From Thereva unica (lineage: Eukaryota; Arthropoda; Insecta; Diptera; Therevidae): DNA of 64,000 nt. The stretch is from assembly GCA_949987705.1 (NCBI GenBank), contig OX465283.1, forward strand, positions 79,461,034-79,525,033, in the 5' to 3' direction. The notes under the pieces were generated by a model that was not told where the DNA came from, did no database searches, and was given only the letters and a program-made list of their open reading frames with translations. The position numbers were made by a program, and so were the translations under genes. Each line of letters starts with the position of its first letter. Position 1 is the first letter of the stretch. Positions 25,240 through 35,399 of this stretch are shown here, piece after piece.

Positions 25240-26525
25240 AGTCAATCATATAAATTTGTTATTCCTAAATATTCGGAGTTTGAGAAACAAACTGCATGAA
25301 CCACAAGCACTGTCAGCTAAACATAAAGAGGTGCAGATAATGGTTATAAATGAGACTTGGATATTCAAATGAAACTAGCTACTTTAACTTGCAGGGTTTT
25401 TCAGCTGAACTCAATTGTAGGGATTGTTCTAGGGTTGGTGGTTCTGCTATTTATGTTAACAATTTCCTAGACTACAGGGTGCGATCTAATAGCTGGATAA
25501 CGAGCGAAATATTTATGGGAACAAAAGAGAGAGATTCCTTATACTCTCAAATGAAAAAGAAACCAAATGACTACGTTCTGTACGCCGAATATAAGAGAAT
25601 ACGCAACAAGGTTACAATGGTAGTAAGAGTACCCTAGGAGAATTACATAAATGATAGAATATCACCTGCGGGGAGGGACACCAGAAAGCTATGGAAAGTA
25701 ATAAATAAGGACATAATAAACAAGAAAGAAACAGAATCGAAAAGTGATCTACCGAAAATCATAGTACATGCCAAGCCAATTAAGAGTGCGGTTGATATTG
25801 CAGCTTGCTTCAACACCTACTTTAATGGAATTGGTAAGTCTATCCAGTCGAATATACCTACCAGGCTACCTGTAGATACACCAATGGCGACTAACTCAAT
25901 CTATATGACTCCTACCAGCTTGAACGAGGTAGAACGTGTTGCCCTGAATTTAAAAAGGAATGCAGCTCCTGGAAAGGATGGAATCTCCACTGAAGACGTA
26001 GTTGAAGTTATAGACATTATTAAGATACCCCTCTCCAAACTTATAAATGAGGCAATGAGTAGTGGAACTTTCCCTAGCTGCCTCATGGATACGATTGTAA
26101 TACCTATTCTGAAAGGAGGAGACTCGGCTGACATGAAAAATTACAGGCCCATAGCACTAATAAACAACGTGGGAAAAATTTATGAAAACAATTTCGAGAA
26201 AAGAATAAGAAAATTTATCGCTAGAAATAGAGGTCTAGACGGTAAGCAGTTCGGTTTTCAAGAAGGCAGCAGCGCTGAACTGGCTACTTCGGAAACCCTG
26301 AACCTAATAAACAGTTATCTTCATATAGGTTATTATGCATGAGCAGTATTCATCGATCTTAAAAAGGCATTTGACACGGTGCATCATGACGTCCTACTAA
26401 GTACCCTCTACAACCTTGGAATAAAGGACACGTCGAATGATCTGCTGAGGAACTATCTCACTGGGAGGCACGTGTCAACTCATCTATCACTTGAGACTGG
26501 TCACTTTATTTGGAAAAGGTCGGCC
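25240..26525 (+). pseudogene. Broken APE-type non-LTR retrotransposon
   Basis: The plus strand carries an endonuclease start (LLFLNIRSLRNKLHE near 25255, then a NETWI box near 25350) and, after decayed sequence, a reverse transcriptase: NAAPGKDGISTEDV, IPILKGGDSADMKNYRPIAL and NNVGKIYENNFEKRI within 25884-26342. One stop then interrupts, and the same frame goes on with AVFIDLKKAFDTVHHDVLL (first catalytic aspartate) at 26343-26400. The frame ends at 26588 without a YADD box, so palm and thumb are lost. The motif order fits the jockey/CR1 superfamily. It is non-functional. Confidence 0.8.
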
Positions 26526-26689
26526 CAATCAAATGTCAAATCTAGTGATCTAAACATGTTTAGTTCAGATTTTTCAATCATATTTTGATAATTTTGTCGA
26601 GGATTTCGACAACAAAGTGACTTTTGAAAACATTTCTGAAGGAAACAGATTCATAATCATTGCCGATGGCTCAAAGTTATACATTTTTG

Positions 26690-26935
26690 GTTAATTTTAT
26701 TTCCAGCACCCAAACAAATAGGCATGCCACAAATAGGCATGCACCCTTCGGCCACAGCCACGGAAATCCAAAAATTCAGAAACGAAAATTTATAAATTCG
26801 CTCGCATCGGCATAGATTATTACAAACGCGAGTGTTGTTTATCCAGTCCGAGAGCTAAGCACTAACCAGGTTTAATGCTGCTTGGCCTACGCAATCGAAG
26901 GAGAACCATTCTACTTGGTCACCACCATAATTGAC
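26690..26935 (-). mobile_element. 5S rRNA-like SINE head or 5S pseudogene
   Basis: On the minus strand, 26935 down to about 26821 (115 bp, close to the ~120 nt of 5S rRNA) shows the conserved 5S blocks in order with right spacing: GGTTCTC, AAGCAGC, GGTTAGTGCTTAG, then GACTGG and AACACTCGCG. These include the internal box A, intermediate and box C regions of 5S genes. Similarity at the 5' end is weak. Sequence continues to about 26700 with a body that has a short direct repeat (GCATGCCTATTTGTG twice). SINE3-type elements start with a 5S head, so a SINE is the likeliest reading; a stray 5S pseudogene is the alternative. Confidence 0.45.
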
Positions 26936-27082
26936 TCTTTTCTTCGCCCTACATAATTTTTTAAAGTCATACAGGCGATTTCGTGCATGCCTGTGGCGGG
27001 AGAGTACATGAATCTGTACATGATATCTGTTGTAAGAAGCGTAGTACGCTTTATTATACGAAAATATTTGTTTTCGTTTTAA

Positions 27083-27385
27083 ATTTGAGTTTATAAAAAG
27101 GTCGTGCGTGCCAGCATGCCAGCTGCGAGCGAGTCTTAGATTTTCTTAGGCGTGCATGCTAGTTGCGGGCGCCGTGCGAGCTAGTGCATGGCAGCTGCGT
27201 GTTAGCTACGGGCAAGTTTCAGTTTTACTTGCGATTGACACGGTTCGTGCGTGCTAGCTACATGCTACCTGCGAGGGAGCCTTATGTTTACTCAAGCGTA
27301 CATGTTAGCTGCTGGCGCCGTGCGGGATAGTTCATACCTGCTGCATGCTAGCTGCAAGCGAGTTTATTTTTTCTCGGGTATACCT
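27083..27385. repeat. GC-rich two-unit tandem repeat
   Basis: Two diverged units of roughly 130-150 bp begin with CGTGCGTGC(c/t)AGC at about 27104 and 27248. Each contains GGCGCCGTGCG(a/g)G, T(a/t)GTTGC or GCTGC motifs and a T-rich stretch. The density of GCTAGCTGC and GCATGC motifs is striking against the AT-rich surroundings. It abuts the start of the RTE-like copy B. Confidence 0.6.
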
Positions 27386-27395
27386 ACATCAAAGC

Positions 27396-29862
27396 GGTGG
27401 TCAGTCATCAACAGGGGGATAGCGTAGCGGTGGCTATTGGTAACTATTCTATGATCGGGCTAGTCCCTTTCAAGTTGGTTGCCGTTGCCGTGAGGCTAAC
27501 AACCTGAACCGGGAAAAATAATTATTACGGAACGAGCAACATGCCACGGCACGAACTTTGACGAATTTTTTCATGGAATGTTCAAACTCTGTACAGAATT
27601 CGAGCTAAACAACATCTAGGCGATACCCTGTCAAAGTATAAAGCTAACATTACCGCCATCCAGGAGATGAGATGGACAGGTAATGGTGTTTTGCAAAAAC
27701 CTCAGTATGACGTCTATTACAGCTGTCATACAAAACACCATGTGCTCTGAGTAGGTTTTATGGTCAGTAAAAGAATGAAGGTAAATTTAAGAACATCAGC
27801 CTCATAAACATTCACGTACCTACAGAAGAGTCCCCGGATGATGATAAAGAAGAATTCTTCGAATTAGTTGAACGGGAATTTAATGCCTGCCCCAGGTGTG
27901 ATGTAAAAATATACTGGGAGATCTGCACTCCAAAGTAGGCCGGCAGCCCATATATCGCACCCACAGCTTGCATGAAAACACTAATGACAGTGGACAGCTA
28001 TAGAGCTAATACAGTTATAGATTTGGCAGCAAGAAAGAACTTGGTCGTTGCAAGTACTAGATTTGCGCGTAAAGATATCCATAAAGCCACCTGGGTATCT
28101 CCTGATAGAGCCACTCGCAACCAAATACACTATGTATTGATAGACCGCCGCCACCGTTCGGGTCTGATGACGGAACGAACGTCTTCTTCTTCTTTAAACT
28201 CCTTTAATCCCTCTTGGGACATAGGACGGAAACAGTTGCCCTCCAGTGGACTCTGTTTTGCACGAAAACTCTTAGCTCCAACCAGGATCTCCCAGTTGTT
28301 GCGGCTTCTTCCACGTTGTTCTAGGTCTTCCTACTCGACGGGAACCTTGCGGATTCCAGTCAAGGGCCTGTTTGGCTAGATTTTCGTTTTCGCATCGCAA
28401 GGTGTGGCCAACCCAATTCCATTTCCTTCGCCTGATTTGGTCGTCTATCCTTTCTTGGCCGGCACGGCGCCATAGTTCTTCGTTTGAAATTCTATCTTGC
28501 CAGCGGATTTTTAGGATACGGCGAAGGCATCTGTTGATGAAGACTTGTAGGCGCCCTGTAATGAATTGGGTGACTTTCCATGTTTCGCAACCGTACAAAA
28601 GAACTGCCTTAACGTTGGAGTTGAACAGCCGCAATTTGGTGTTAGTGGAGATCACCGTTGATCTCCATATGCGGGACAGGCATGCATATGCGCCTCGTGC
28701 TTTGGAACGTGGGACGAACGTACCGAGGTGCTAACTTCGAATCGGAGCACTATCTTGTTGGTATGATGCTCCGAGTGCGCATTACAACGCTGAAACACTT
28801 TGTATCCGCTGATCAGGCTCGAATCAACACAGCTTCACTGCCCAATAAAATGGACAGAACAGCTACGGTCATGCATTAGAGCTCTCCATAAATCCTGGGG
28901 ATAATATGCAGGGCGTCGACGAGAGCTGGACTCGCCTTAAAAATATTGTCTTTGGTACTGCTGATTCCATCTTAAGCAGAAGTTGTAGAGATCGAAACGA
29001 CTCGTGCAACTAAACGTAAGCATGTTGGGTACCGAGCAATGCAGCAGTCTCAAGAAACACCGACACACGAAGAGACATACAGAGAGCTCACAAAAGAAGA
29101 AAAGAGAATTCACAGATGAAAAAAGGAAGCCTGGGAAAAAATCTCGCCTGTGAACTAGTACAGTACAGAGAGCGACGGCCGCACCTAGCGCGGGAGTTCT
29201 ACCGAGACGCAATTCACACCACGTTGAGCATACTGCAAGGACAAAGAAGAGAATATTTTTGACCGAATATTCTGTCGAATATTCGTATTCGGTCGAACGC
29301 ATATTCGGCGCATCTCCAGTCCAGACTAAGCAACATCTAAAATGAACTATGACAAGGGGACGGTCTACCTTGCCTCCTTTTCAACTTGGTATTGGGGAAA
29401 GTGATCCGAGTTTCCGCCGTGACATCAAGGGACACAGCCCTCCACAAATCCACCCAATTATTGACTTATGCAGACGACGTTGACATCATTGAAAGAACAA
29501 CAGCTGTACAAAAAGTTTCACCCAGATTGAGCAGGCTGCAGGAAATCTGGGACTGCACATTAGCGAAAGCAAAACATAGTGCATCGTGGCCTCTTCTACA
29601 AGAACACCTAACATTGGTCCCACAATCAAGGTAGAGGAACATGAATTTGAAGTGGTAAAATCATTTAGGTACTTACCTTGGGTCAATAGTAGCAGCCGAC
29701 AATAGCATAAAACCAGAAATACGCGCATGTCTAGCCAACAAAGCCCACTATGGCTTGACAGTATGGCTCTTTAAATACAAACATCTAACCATAACGTCTA
29801 AACTTTTACTACATATAAGACGATGGTATTACCGGTTTTCATATATGCAACTGAAACGTGTA
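27396..29862 (+). pseudogene. RTE-like non-LTR retrotransposon, copy B (degenerate)
   Basis: This is the same family as copy A at 36084-40049, in opposite orientation. The 5' region starts GGTGGTCAGTCATCA in both. Endonuclease pieces follow: a MRWTGNGVLQKP-type segment near 27670, FFELVEREFNACPRCDV near 27870, LVVASTRFARKDIHKATW at 28040-28090, then, after the nested insertion, RGANFESEHYLVGMMLR at 28730. The middle, including the first palm motif, is deleted near 29220-29370. The remainder has LLTYADDVDII (29460-29490) and LGSIVAADNSIKPEIRA (29680-29720). Copy B breaks off near 29862 against a fragment of the minisatellite element. It has many stops and frameshifts. Confidence 0.85.
28182..28710 (-). 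pseudogene. Nested 5'-truncated non-LTR tail
   Basis: On the minus strand this gives KLRLFNSNVKAVLLYGCETW, RCLRRILKIRWQDRISNEEL and RRRKWNWVGHTLR, the C-terminal region after the reverse transcriptase in RTE-related polyproteins. The element ends in AAAGAAGAAGAAGA at its 3' end (28182-28196). It interrupts copy B between ...LMTERT and YRGANF. GGAACGAACG (28172-28181) and GGGACGAACG (28711-28720) flank it, a 10-bp target duplication with one difference. Because only the 3' end arrived, it never was functional here. Confidence 0.85.
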
Positions 29863-30114
29863 AGTGCAAAAATATCTTTTCAGATCATATTTTCGATCGG
29901 CACCTCGACGAAGACGCTATCACGAACGAACGTTCGCGCGATATCGTGCATGTACAAAAATCACATACTTCGCTTAAACAAGCCATATGCAAATGGAGGT
30001 TATCGAGATTCAGTGCGACTCAAATTTTCAGAATTCATTGAAGTGCTTGTGCCTGAATTTTACAAATATTGGAGCTTTCGTTGAAACTCTGCGCTTCTAT
30101 TTTGTACAGGCAAC
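29863..30114 (-). mobile_element. Fragment of the ~146-bp minisatellite element, copy 3
   Basis: The stretch CAGATCATATTTTCGATCGG, then CACCTCGACGAAGACG, CGCGATATCGTGCATGTACA and AAATCACATACTTCG matches one unit of the arrays at 5.7-6.2 and 10.0-10.4 kb, in the plus-strand orientation of copy 1. It joins directly to the broken end of RTE-like copy B, so it may mark the deletion breakpoint. The frames at 29755-30084 mix the two elements. Confidence 0.6.
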
Positions 30115-31260
30115 ATCTTTAAGTTCGGTGTGAACTCCCCTTAAAGTAGGTACAGCAAGTTTTGCATTTTAAGAGAATTGCGCTTCATGCGTTTTATGGC
30201 ATACGCGGAAAGGCAGTACGACCAAACTGCACGGACAAAAGGCTGCGCTTAAAAAAGTACATACATTTTACGTCCACACAATAAGGGCTTTTCAGAAGCG
30301 TGTACGGCCTTGCAAATGAAAATTGATTTGTTTTCTCAATTTACCCACGATTGAGAAATTCAAAGTTCATGCGCGCTTTTGGCTGAGGCCGTACGGCGAA
30401 AAGCGCGTGAGATCCAAGTCCGCGTAGTGTGGACGGCCCATAAGGCCCTGAAAATTGTGCATACTAAAATGTGTTTGTATAAGATGTGAATACGGACTAT
30501 CTAGAAATGAAGACAATGAAGAAATATTAATTTGCTTGTCTAAGCCAAACCACGAAGCATTTGCATGCTCTCTTAACAATAAGGAAAATTACTTCCTTTT
30601 AAGATATTAAATGAGATATAATTGAAGTTGGATAAACCGAAAACCGCTGGGTGTGGCCAAGATATTTATATTAGAATCTGCCAAGAAATTTATATTGAAA
30701 GCTCTTAAATTTCTTAATATCTTGAATTGAATGCACCAAGAACGCTCAAGGAAACCGCATCAGCTTTCCAAAAATATTTCATATTTAAGGAACGTTTTTG
30801 GATATTGCAGAAAACGAACCTGAAAATTAATTTCAGTTGAAAATTATGAAGGCGCTATCGAAAATTCCCGAGGTGTGTATAAATTTCCATGAATTTTCAC
30901 CATAAAATCTACCATCGTTTGCCTCAAATTAAAGTTACCCAAAGCAGTAAAGGCATTAAGGGGAAATCCATGAAGTGCGGGGCGTTGAAAGGGATTAGAC
31001 TAAAATTTTATCTAGTATAGAAGAGTATACATCCATTGCCGGCGTCATATCATATATCTGACGGTCTACAGATGAGTCGGTGTAGAGTCTTCGGGTTTTG
31101 GGATGGATATTGCAGAACCCTTTCCTCTGCCGCCGATGCGTGAAATTTATTGCGAACAAATGCGAATAAATTTGCCTTTAATTGAAAATTTCACTTAAGC
31201 ACTTACACATGCTAATTAAAGTAATTAGAAAGTTGTTTGATGATAAATTTTAATTTTCAG
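30115..31260. other. Non-repetitive stretch, no gene seen; likely intron
   Basis: I recognise no transposon here. It contains a G+C-rich local inverted similarity around 30300-30440 (TGTACGGCC ... GGCCGTAC) that may be a decayed MITE. If the candidate exon that follows is real, this is its upstream intron, ending in the pyrimidine-rich TTTTAATTTTCAG. Confidence 0.4.
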
Positions 31261-31339
31261 AACACTGTGATATGCCTAGAAAGATTGCTGAGCTGTTATC
31301 AAAGCCATGGCAGTACGTTGTGAACGCCAGCAACGAAAG
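31261..31339 (+). CDS. Candidate 79-nt internal exon of an unidentified host gene
   Basis: The stretch is preceded by a good 3' splice site (TAAATTTTAATTTTCAG) and followed by a good 5' splice site (GAAAG|GTGAGAAA). One frame is open throughout: after two bases completing a split codon it reads 25 codons starting HCDMPRKIAELL and ending VVNASNER, with two bases left over. The other two frames are closed or end out of phase. Base use is richer in G and C than both flanks, and no repeat lies within about 800 bp. I do not recognise the protein. The upstream intron would be phase 1 and the downstream one phase 2. Chance cannot be excluded for so short a piece. Confidence 0.4.
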
Positions 31340-32139
31340 GTGAGAAATTTATTCCTGATGCCTAAATATACAATCTAACAGCTATATATCTATATACCTC
31401 TGTGTATGTTGTGTGTGTGAGTATAATTAATTCAATATTAGCATTAAACAAATTTCATTTAAGGCCTTTGAAATTGAACTTCCCCAACGAGAATTCAAGT
31501 GTTGTAAGCGCAATCTAGACACTTAATTGCTGAAAGATATTTCTAATTACTGTAATTTATTCATGTAATTTCCATTCTAAAGAGAACATTTAAAAATTTA
31601 CGAGGATTTGATGGAAATATCTGCTTTCAAATAAATTTCGCACTATCGACAGTAACAATGCTAATAAAATAAAAGAGGGCGAACAAACGTATTTCACTTC
31701 ATCCCGCCCGGCCCGGTACGGCGTCAATTAATTCCCTTCGTACATTTTAAGGTAGACGAGATGCCTGAAATAAGTGAATTCTTCACCTCTAAATGGATAA
31801 AATACTATTTACAAGTTACGTTGTGTATGTGGCCACTAATTAACAAGCGCCATCAAAAGTTCAGTTCATTAGGTACTGATTATTTGCATCGGGCTTTGTT
31901 TTGAATTTAAATGCGAAGGAAATTGATGCAAATATTTTCGAGTTTGAACACAAATGGAAACAAAATTTAAAGTAGCCACATTGTGTATATTTCGTGATGT
32001 TGGTAGTGTTGTACATGACAAGGATAAACGGATGAACGGATATTGATCACCTAGTGTTCACGGATTGGAAGCATATTTAGTTTTATACTTTGGTATATTT
32101 TGTTTTACTTGACCAACTCCGAGAAACTGTATAGCATTA
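31340..32139. other. Non-repetitive stretch, no gene seen
   Basis: I see no transposon or coding motif. It would be the downstream intron of the candidate exon and ends where the Helitron begins. Confidence 0.4.
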
Positions 32140-32324
32140 TCTATAATATAAAAATGAATCGCTAAATGTGTTGCTAAGCGCAAAACTCGAGAACGGCTGG
32201 ACCTATTGGACTAATTTTTTTTTCGAATATTCGTTGAAGTACGAAGATGGTTCTTACGGAGAGAAAAATTTAAAAAATTGCCTGAAAAAAACAAAAAAAT
32301 GGTACTTTTAGGAATTTTCACTTC

Positions 32325-32469
32325 ATTTTAGTTTCAATAGCTTCATGGCCTACCTATTGTTTGACAAATGTAAAATTGTCATTAAATTGAATCATTACAT
32401 TTAATGAAAATTTCAAATTTACGCAGCTGTCAAACAATAGGTAGGCCATGACGCTATTGAAACTAAAAT
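32325..32469. repeat. 42-bp inverted repeat (hairpin) inside the Helitron
   Basis: Arms 32325-32366 and 32428-32469 are reverse complements with one mismatch, around a 61-bp AT-rich loop. The arm sequence includes GGCCTACCTATTGTTTGACA. It lies directly before the first satellite unit. In the truncated relative at 18 kb one arm is present but not the pair. Confidence 0.9.
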
Positions 32470-32470
32470 G

Positions 32471-33746
32471 ATCCATGGCGGCCGTCTCAAGAGGGCGGTG
32501 TACCACTTTCTTCACAACCACCTCGACATGGGTATCAAATGAAAGGGTATGATAAGTAGAATACAATAAGCAATGTAGTATACAAAATATATCTTTAGAT
32601 CCATGGCCGCCGTCTCAAGAGGGCAGGGTACCACTTTCTTCACAACCACCTCGACATGGGTATCAAATGAAAGGGTATGAAAAGTAGAATACAATAAGCA
32701 ATGTAGTATACAAAATATATCTTTAGATCCATGGCGGCCGTCTCAAGAGGCCGGATTACCACTTTCTTCACAACCACCTCAACATGGGTATCAAATGAAA
32801 GGGTATGTTAAGTAGAATATAATAAGCAATGTAGTATACAAAATATATCTTTAGATCCATGGCGGCCGTCTCAAGAGGGCGGGGTACCACTTTCTTCACA
32901 ACCACCTCGACATGGGTATCAAATGAAAGGGTATGAAAAGTAGAATACAATAAGCAATGTAGTATACAAAATATATCTTTAGATCCATGGCGGCCGTCTC
33001 AAGAGGCCGGATTACCACTTTCTTCACAACCACCTCAACATGGGTATCAAATGAAAGGGTATGTTAAGTAGAATATAATAAGCAATGTAGTATACAAAAT
33101 ATATCTTTAGATCCATGGCGGCCGTCTCAAGAGGGCGGGGTACCACTTTCTTCACAACCACCTCGACATGGGTATCAAATGAAAGGGTATGATAAGTAGA
33201 ATACAATAAGCAATGTAGTATACAAAATATATCTTTAGATCCATGGCGGCCGTCTCAAGAGGCCGGATTACCACTTTCTTCACAACCACCTCAACATGGG
33301 TATCAAATGAAAGGGTATGTTAAGGAGAATACAATAAGCAATGTAGTATACAAAATATATCTTTAGATCCATGGCGGCCGTCTCAAGAGGGCGGGGTACC
33401 ACTTTCTTCACAACCACCTCGACATGGGTATCAAATGAAAGGGTATGATAAGTAGAATACAATAAGCAATGTAGTATACAAAATATATCTTTAGATCCAT
33501 GGCGGCCGTCTCAAGAGGCCGAATTACCACTTTCTTCACAACCACCTCGACATCGGTATCAAATGAAAGGGTATGATAAGTAGAGTACAATAAGCAATGT
33601 AGTATACAAAATATATCTTTAGATCCATGGCCGCCGTCTCAAGAGGGCGGGGTACCACTTTCTTCACAATCCCCTCAACATGGGTATCAAATGAAAGGGT
33701 ATGATAAGTAGAATACAATAAGCAATGTAGTAGACTCAATATACCG
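32471..33746. repeat. Satellite array, ten units of 128 bp
   Basis: Unit starts (ATCCATGG(c/)CGCC...) fall at 32471, 32599, 32727, 32855, 32983, 33111, 33239, 33367, 33495 and 33623, exactly 128 bp apart, with the last about 4 bp shorter. Two unit types are visible: A (GAGGGCGGGGTACCAC, CCTCGACATGGG) and B (GAGGCCGGATTACCAC, CCTCAACATGGG, often GTTAAG). The order is A A B A B A B A B' A, so the array behaves as a 256-bp dimer over most of its length. The 60-codon minus frames are this unit read again and again; 128 is not a multiple of three, so it does not encode a repeated protein. Confidence 0.95.
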
Positions 33747-33894
33747 ATTCATGGCGGCCGACGCAAGACCCATGTTCTTTGAGGCATTTCATCTGTGTAA
33801 AATTCATATCTCGAAAAATATTAAGTCAATGGATGGTTTTTATTGTTTACTATTGACTTATGGGTGCAGCGTAGGCGCACCGGGTCCCAGCTAG

Positions 33895-34253
33895 TATGAA
33901 ATAAAATTGTATTGTTTCTTTAGAAACAAATCTCGTGAAATAGTAGCCCGTAATCCTAAATAAACTAATGACAGAAGGCTACTATGGACACGAAAAATGT
34001 TCGTGACAAAAACATCAATTAAAGCTGAAGACTGTTTAATCTCTAAATATTTACATATATGTATAGTGAGTGATTCTACAAAACTAAAGATGGTCTTGAA
34101 ATTGAATGTCTTGAAGACCCGCAGATTTAAGGGGGAATTAAACAACCTCGGCCTGTATTCACAATAGAGCCTTTGGTAGAAGGGGCGCATTTAGAAGCAA
34201 CTCTTGGAGGAAGGGGTGGGTTAGCAATCATATTTTACTCATCCGTAGATTAT
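33895..34253. other. Intergenic, no gene seen
   Basis: The minus frame at 33891-34190 has no recognisable motif. Nothing else was seen. Confidence 0.45.
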
Positions 34254-34729
34254 AGCTGCGTTCCTTTTCTACTATTTAGTACTTGTGAGCAGAGCAGAAA
34301 AGGAACGCAAAATTTTCTGATTTGAGTAAAATCTCACTTGAAATTTTTAACGTTACTTTAAACTTTACAAATAAAAAATTCTTAAAAGAAGAATTTGTGA
34401 CACAATGGAGAAATTAATGCCATAATTTCTAAAGTAAAACGAAAGATAATAACTTTTGATAATAATTCGACTGAAGTTTTATTTATGGACGTTTTTATAT
34501 GAGCAAATCAGCTCGACACAAATAAAAGCCATCTAGCGGGTAATGGCGTAAGTGAAAATAATTCACAATAGACTCGAAATGGCCGCTTTCCCTCTAGCGG
34601 ATTTAAATTGTGCAATTGCAAGTGCTATCTGCTCGTTTATAAGAGCAAGTGTAGTTGCTAGTACGCAAGTGTAGTTGCTAGTACGCAAGTGTAAAAAATA
34701 GTAAAAATTAGCAGAAAAGGAACGCAGCT
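34254..34729. mobile_element. MITE with AGCTGCGTTCC ends
   Basis: The left end AGCTGCGTTCCTTTTCT is matched by AGAAAAGGAACGCAGCT on the right. An additional inverted copy (GCAGAAAAGGAACGCA) stands near the left end at 34294-34312. The 20-bp unit GCAAGTGTAGTTGCTAGTAC is repeated about 2.5 times near the right end (34644-34692). It is non-coding, 476 bp. No certain target duplication was found. Confidence 0.65.
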
Positions 34730-34912
34730 CATGTCATCTGAAATAGTATTCGATGTATAGTAAAAATTATAGTAAAAAACTGTAAATCGCAAAAGCCGAA
34801 GAATATTGGAATTTTTCCCGTTTTTAGAAGCTACATGTCTTCCCTACAGACACACAGGCGAAGACGACAGTTTAGCATAGTAGGTTGTTAATTCAAGTGC
34901 AAAAATGTTCAT
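34730..34912. other. Short spacer, nothing seen
   Basis: This is AT-rich spacer between the MITE and the SINE. Confidence 0.4.
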
Positions 34913-35376
34913 GGGGCCTCGGTAGCCTAGGGAGTAAGGCGTCTGGCTACTATCCCAGAGGTCCCGGGTTCGAATCCCGGCCAGCCCCACGGTCCTTCGC
35001 CTTTTCCACTTTCCCACCTACATAACTTTCCTTCTTTCTTCTTCCCTCTTTACATTCCTGATTCCTTCTGTCATAGCCTTCCTTAGCCCTTCCAAGCTTC
35101 ACCAAAAGCGCATGTCATCGGTTGATTGATGATATTCAACTCGTTTCAGGAGGCATAACACTCCAGCGAGTTGTTTCTCGATGCCCCGATGACAAAGTCG
35201 CCAGTAATGGTTGGGAGTAGGTGGACTGCAAAAATATCGCTGGTAGGTTGTGACAGTTCCTTTCTTCCCCGACTAGAGCTGCTGTTCGACATTGCACTCT
35301 ATATGAAGAAAATAGACTGTCGACACAGTGTAAAGGGCGTTTCCCTATGACTCTAGTCTTTCACATAAAAAAAAAA
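34913..35376 (+). mobile_element. tRNA-derived SINE, copy 2
   Basis: The head GGGGCCTCGGTAGCCTAGGG is followed by GTAAGGCG and the B box GGGTTCGAATCCCGGCC, then the same body as the minus-strand copy at 7085-7537, and a tail of ten A at 35367-35376. The head folds only partly like a tRNA: anticodon and T stems form, but the acceptor stem has mismatches and the anticodon loop has eight bases. It is therefore a retroposon head and not a functional tRNA gene. It lies next to the decayed gypsy integrase. Confidence 0.85.
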
Positions 35377-35399
35377 TGGCCACAACGAAAACTTTAAAG

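Larger units (their letters stand above)
32140..33894 (+). mobile_element. Non-autonomous Helitron with internal satellite
   Basis: The element begins TCTATAATATAAAAATGAAT after an A and ends ...CCCAGCTAG before a T, the A|TC...CTRR|T pattern of Helitrons. About 12 nt before the end, GGTGC and GCACC can pair as the usual terminal hairpin (33872-33890 region). The 5' part has AAACTCGAGAACGGCTGGAC, typical of insect Helitron starts. The middle holds a 42-bp inverted repeat and ten 128-bp tandem units. It has no Rep or helicase coding, so it would need an autonomous partner. A truncated relative lies at 17911-18260. Confidence 0.8.

Noticed and set aside
28372..28734. 120-codon plus-strand frame
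   Set aside because: It is the antisense of the nested non-LTR fragment at 28182-28710.
32354..33739. Series of nearly identical 60-residue minus-strand frames as a repeated protein family
   Set aside because: They are one 128-bp satellite unit read repeatedly. The period is not a multiple of three and no larger frame joins them.
32471..33746. Possible CRISPR-like array
   Set aside because: Repeats are directly adjacent 128-bp units without unique spacers, inside Helitron ends in a eukaryotic genome.
34913..34987. Functional tRNA gene
   Set aside because: The acceptor stem has mismatches, the anticodon loop has eight bases, and a 390-bp body with an A tail follows that is shared with a second copy; it is a SINE head.
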